DNA of 6,491 nucleotides from Bryobacterales bacterium. GTDB lineage: Bacteria > Acidobacteriota > Terriglobia > Bryobacterales > Bryobacteraceae. The position numbers and the translations under genes were made by a program. The notes under the pieces were generated by a model. That model did no database searches. It had not been told where the DNA came from and was given only the letters and a program-made list of their open reading frames with translations. The stretch covers positions 1 through 6,491 of the forward strand of contig JANXQZ010000010.1 in the NCBI GenBank assembly GCA_025353235.1, given 5' to 3'. Every line of letters begins with the position of its first letter. Position 1 is the stretch's first letter. Shown piece after piece: positions 5,305-6,491 of the stretch.

Positions 5305-6491
5305 CTAAACGTGCAGCGTTTCCCGCACTTCGACACTGCTCTCCAGTTTAGGAGCGGCGCATTTGCGCCCAATGGCGATGATCGACGTGGGACTCCACGG
5401 CAAAGCCTTATCAAGCCTGCGCCAAAGCCAAACTCCACGGTCGAAGTTCTTCAACTGAAACCGGCTGATCACCCGACGCTTCAAGATCCTGCCGTTCAGC
5501 CACCAGCCCGGACGGGAAATTCGGTTGAAGCGGATGATCTTCTCCACCTCGAATCCGGCATTGCGCATCTGCTGCCCTAATTGGGCCTCGGAGTAGCGTC
5601 GCCAATGTCCCAGTGCTTCATCCAGCGTTCCGTAAACGCTCTGTCCTTCAGGCACCAGAATAACTGCCCGGCCCCCATCCTCAAGAACAGCGTAAATGTT
5701 TCTGAGCGCGCCTAAATCATCCTCTATGTGCTCGACTACGTTCAGGCAAACAACCGTGTCCACCTTTCCCATAAACGCTTCAAACTGATCCTGCTTTGAA
5801 GCATCGAGTTGGGCGATGGCGAGATTCGGCCGGTGTGCGAGTCGCGCCTTCAGCCGCTCCAAATGCTCGAAATCCAGATCCGAGGCGACATAGAGCGTCT
5901 TGCCCCTTACAAGAATGCGAGTGAGGTTGCCGATGCCGGCGCCGATCTCTAGCACTTTCTTCCCAAGGTTCGGCCCGATCGTATCGGCCATCCACCGGTT
6001 GAAGTTGGGAGCATCGGAAAAGGCGTCCAAGGTTGCCTTGTCTTCGTCTACATAAATATCGCCGGACAAGGCGGACTTCAGAATTACCCAGACTGCCTCA
6101 AATGCGTCCGACAGACCAATTTTCTTGCCTTCCTCGTAGGTCCGTCCGCTGTATCCAATTGACGTTTCATAGATACGCGCCTGGCGCTTGGCCAGCTTCA
6201 CCGTGATCTCCGGCTCAAAACCGAATCGGTTGCTGCGGATGGGGATGCTCTGCAGCAGAGACGTCCGAAACGCCTTGTAGCAGGTTTCCATGTCGGTCAA
6301 ATTCAGGTCCGCAACCATGTTGCAGGCCAGGGTGAGAAGCTTGTTCGCAAGAGAGTGCCAGAAATAAAGAACCCGCCGCTCGCCGGAGGTGGAGAAACGC
6401 GAGCCAAAAACGGCGTCGGCCCGGCCATCGAGCAACGGAATCAGGAGTTTGGAATATTCGCACGGATCGTACTCCAGGTCGGCGTCTTGGA
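5305..6491 (-). CDS. Bifunctional GT2 glycosyltransferase / class I SAM-dependent methyltransferase (N-terminus outside window)
   Basis: The minus-strand frame is open from the window edge to TAG at 5305-5307, showing 394 residues. The visible N-terminus begins QDADLEYDP, the DxD nucleotide-sugar/metal site of family-2 glycosyltransferases of the dolichol-phosphate-mannose-synthase type, so some 90-100 residues of that domain are probably missing. FGSRF (28-32) and TDMETCYKAFR (65-75) are further landmarks of this GT2 group. From about residue 160 a class I methyltransferase domain follows: motif I VLEIGAGIG (179-187), the acidic loop ASDLD (202-206), and motif LNVVEHIEDD (249-258). No membrane helix is visible in this part, so the protein is probably cytosolic or membrane-associated. 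It likely transfers a sugar from a nucleotide donor to a lipid carrier or glycan, with the second domain methylating the glycan or a related molecule; substrates are unknown. A TTG at 6435 should not be taken as the start because it would delete the DxD site. A terminator follows the stop. Confidence 0.9.
   Translation of the reverse strand, partial: QDADLEYDPCEYSKLLIPLLDGRADAVFGSRFSTSGERRVLYFWHSLANKLLTLACNMVADLNLTDMETCYKAFRTSLLQSIPIRSNRFGFEPEITVKLAKRQARIYETSIGYSGRTYEEGKKIGLSDAFEAVWVILKSALSGDIYVDEDKATLDAFSDAPNFNRWMADTIGPNLGKKVLEIGAGIGNLTRILVRGKTLYVASDLDFEHLERLKARLAHRPNLAIAQLDASKQDQFEAFMGKVDTVVCLNVVEHIEDDLGALRNIYAVLEDGGRAVILVPEGQSVYGTLDEALGHWRRYSEAQLGQQMRNAGFEVEKIIRFNRISRPGWWLNGRILKRRVISRFQLKNFDRGVWLWRRLDKALPWSPTSIIAIGRKCAAPKLESSVEVRETLHV

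Noticed and set aside
6433..6435. TTG start for the glycosyltransferase-methyltransferase
   Set aside because: The frame stays open to the window edge and the upstream residues contain the GT2 DxD motif, so the gene continues beyond the window.

Overview
The window is bacterial chromosomal DNA with tightly packed genes, moderately high GC (estimated by eye, not computed) and no phage, plasmid, insertion-sequence or CRISPR signature. Gene content suggests a soil-type heterotroph: a secreted S9 peptidase with a GGSGGG nucleophile elbow, an RNase II-like protein of the short 'RDLDQ / STAPNRR' type, a glycosyltransferase-methyltransferase fusion, and small GATT-NNN-AATC intergenic hairpins. I lean towards Acidobacteriota (Solibacter/Bryobacter-like). 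That is inference from remembered family resemblance, not a database result.

Layout. Positions 2-640 (+) are the 3' end of a FUSC/YccS-type membrane protein gene that begins outside the window. After 36 bp comes a complete secreted S9 (prolyl-oligopeptidase family) peptidase, 677-2797 (+). A HAD-family phosphatase-like hydrolase follows at 2883-3530 (+). It meets head-on, with a 23-bp overlap, an RNB-domain exoribonuclease on the minus strand (3508-4965). Upstream of that gene is the only sizeable intergenic region (4966-5304). It holds three related hairpins and an intrinsic terminator for the next minus-strand gene, a GT2 glycosyltransferase fused to a SAM-dependent methyltransferase (5305-6491), whose N-terminal coding part lies beyond the window edge.

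How the genes relate. The plus-strand genes may be partly co-transcribed (FUSC to S9 gap 36 bp, S9 to HAD gap 85 bp), but they do not form an obvious pathway. FUSC proteins are linked to efflux of aromatic acids and similar compounds, the S9 enzyme digests peptides outside the cytoplasm, and the HAD enzyme probably dephosphorylates a small metabolite. On the minus strand the glycosyltransferase-methyltransferase is probably a cell-envelope glycan or lipid-carrier enzyme, separated from the RNase gene by a terminator.

I see no strong evidence of a new multi-gene system. The most interesting signals are non-coding: three hairpins with compensated base changes at 5060-5131, a dyad just upstream of the S9 start (650-671), a dyad across the RNase start codon (4950-4969), and a terminator whose stem overlaps a competing hairpin (5251-5279).
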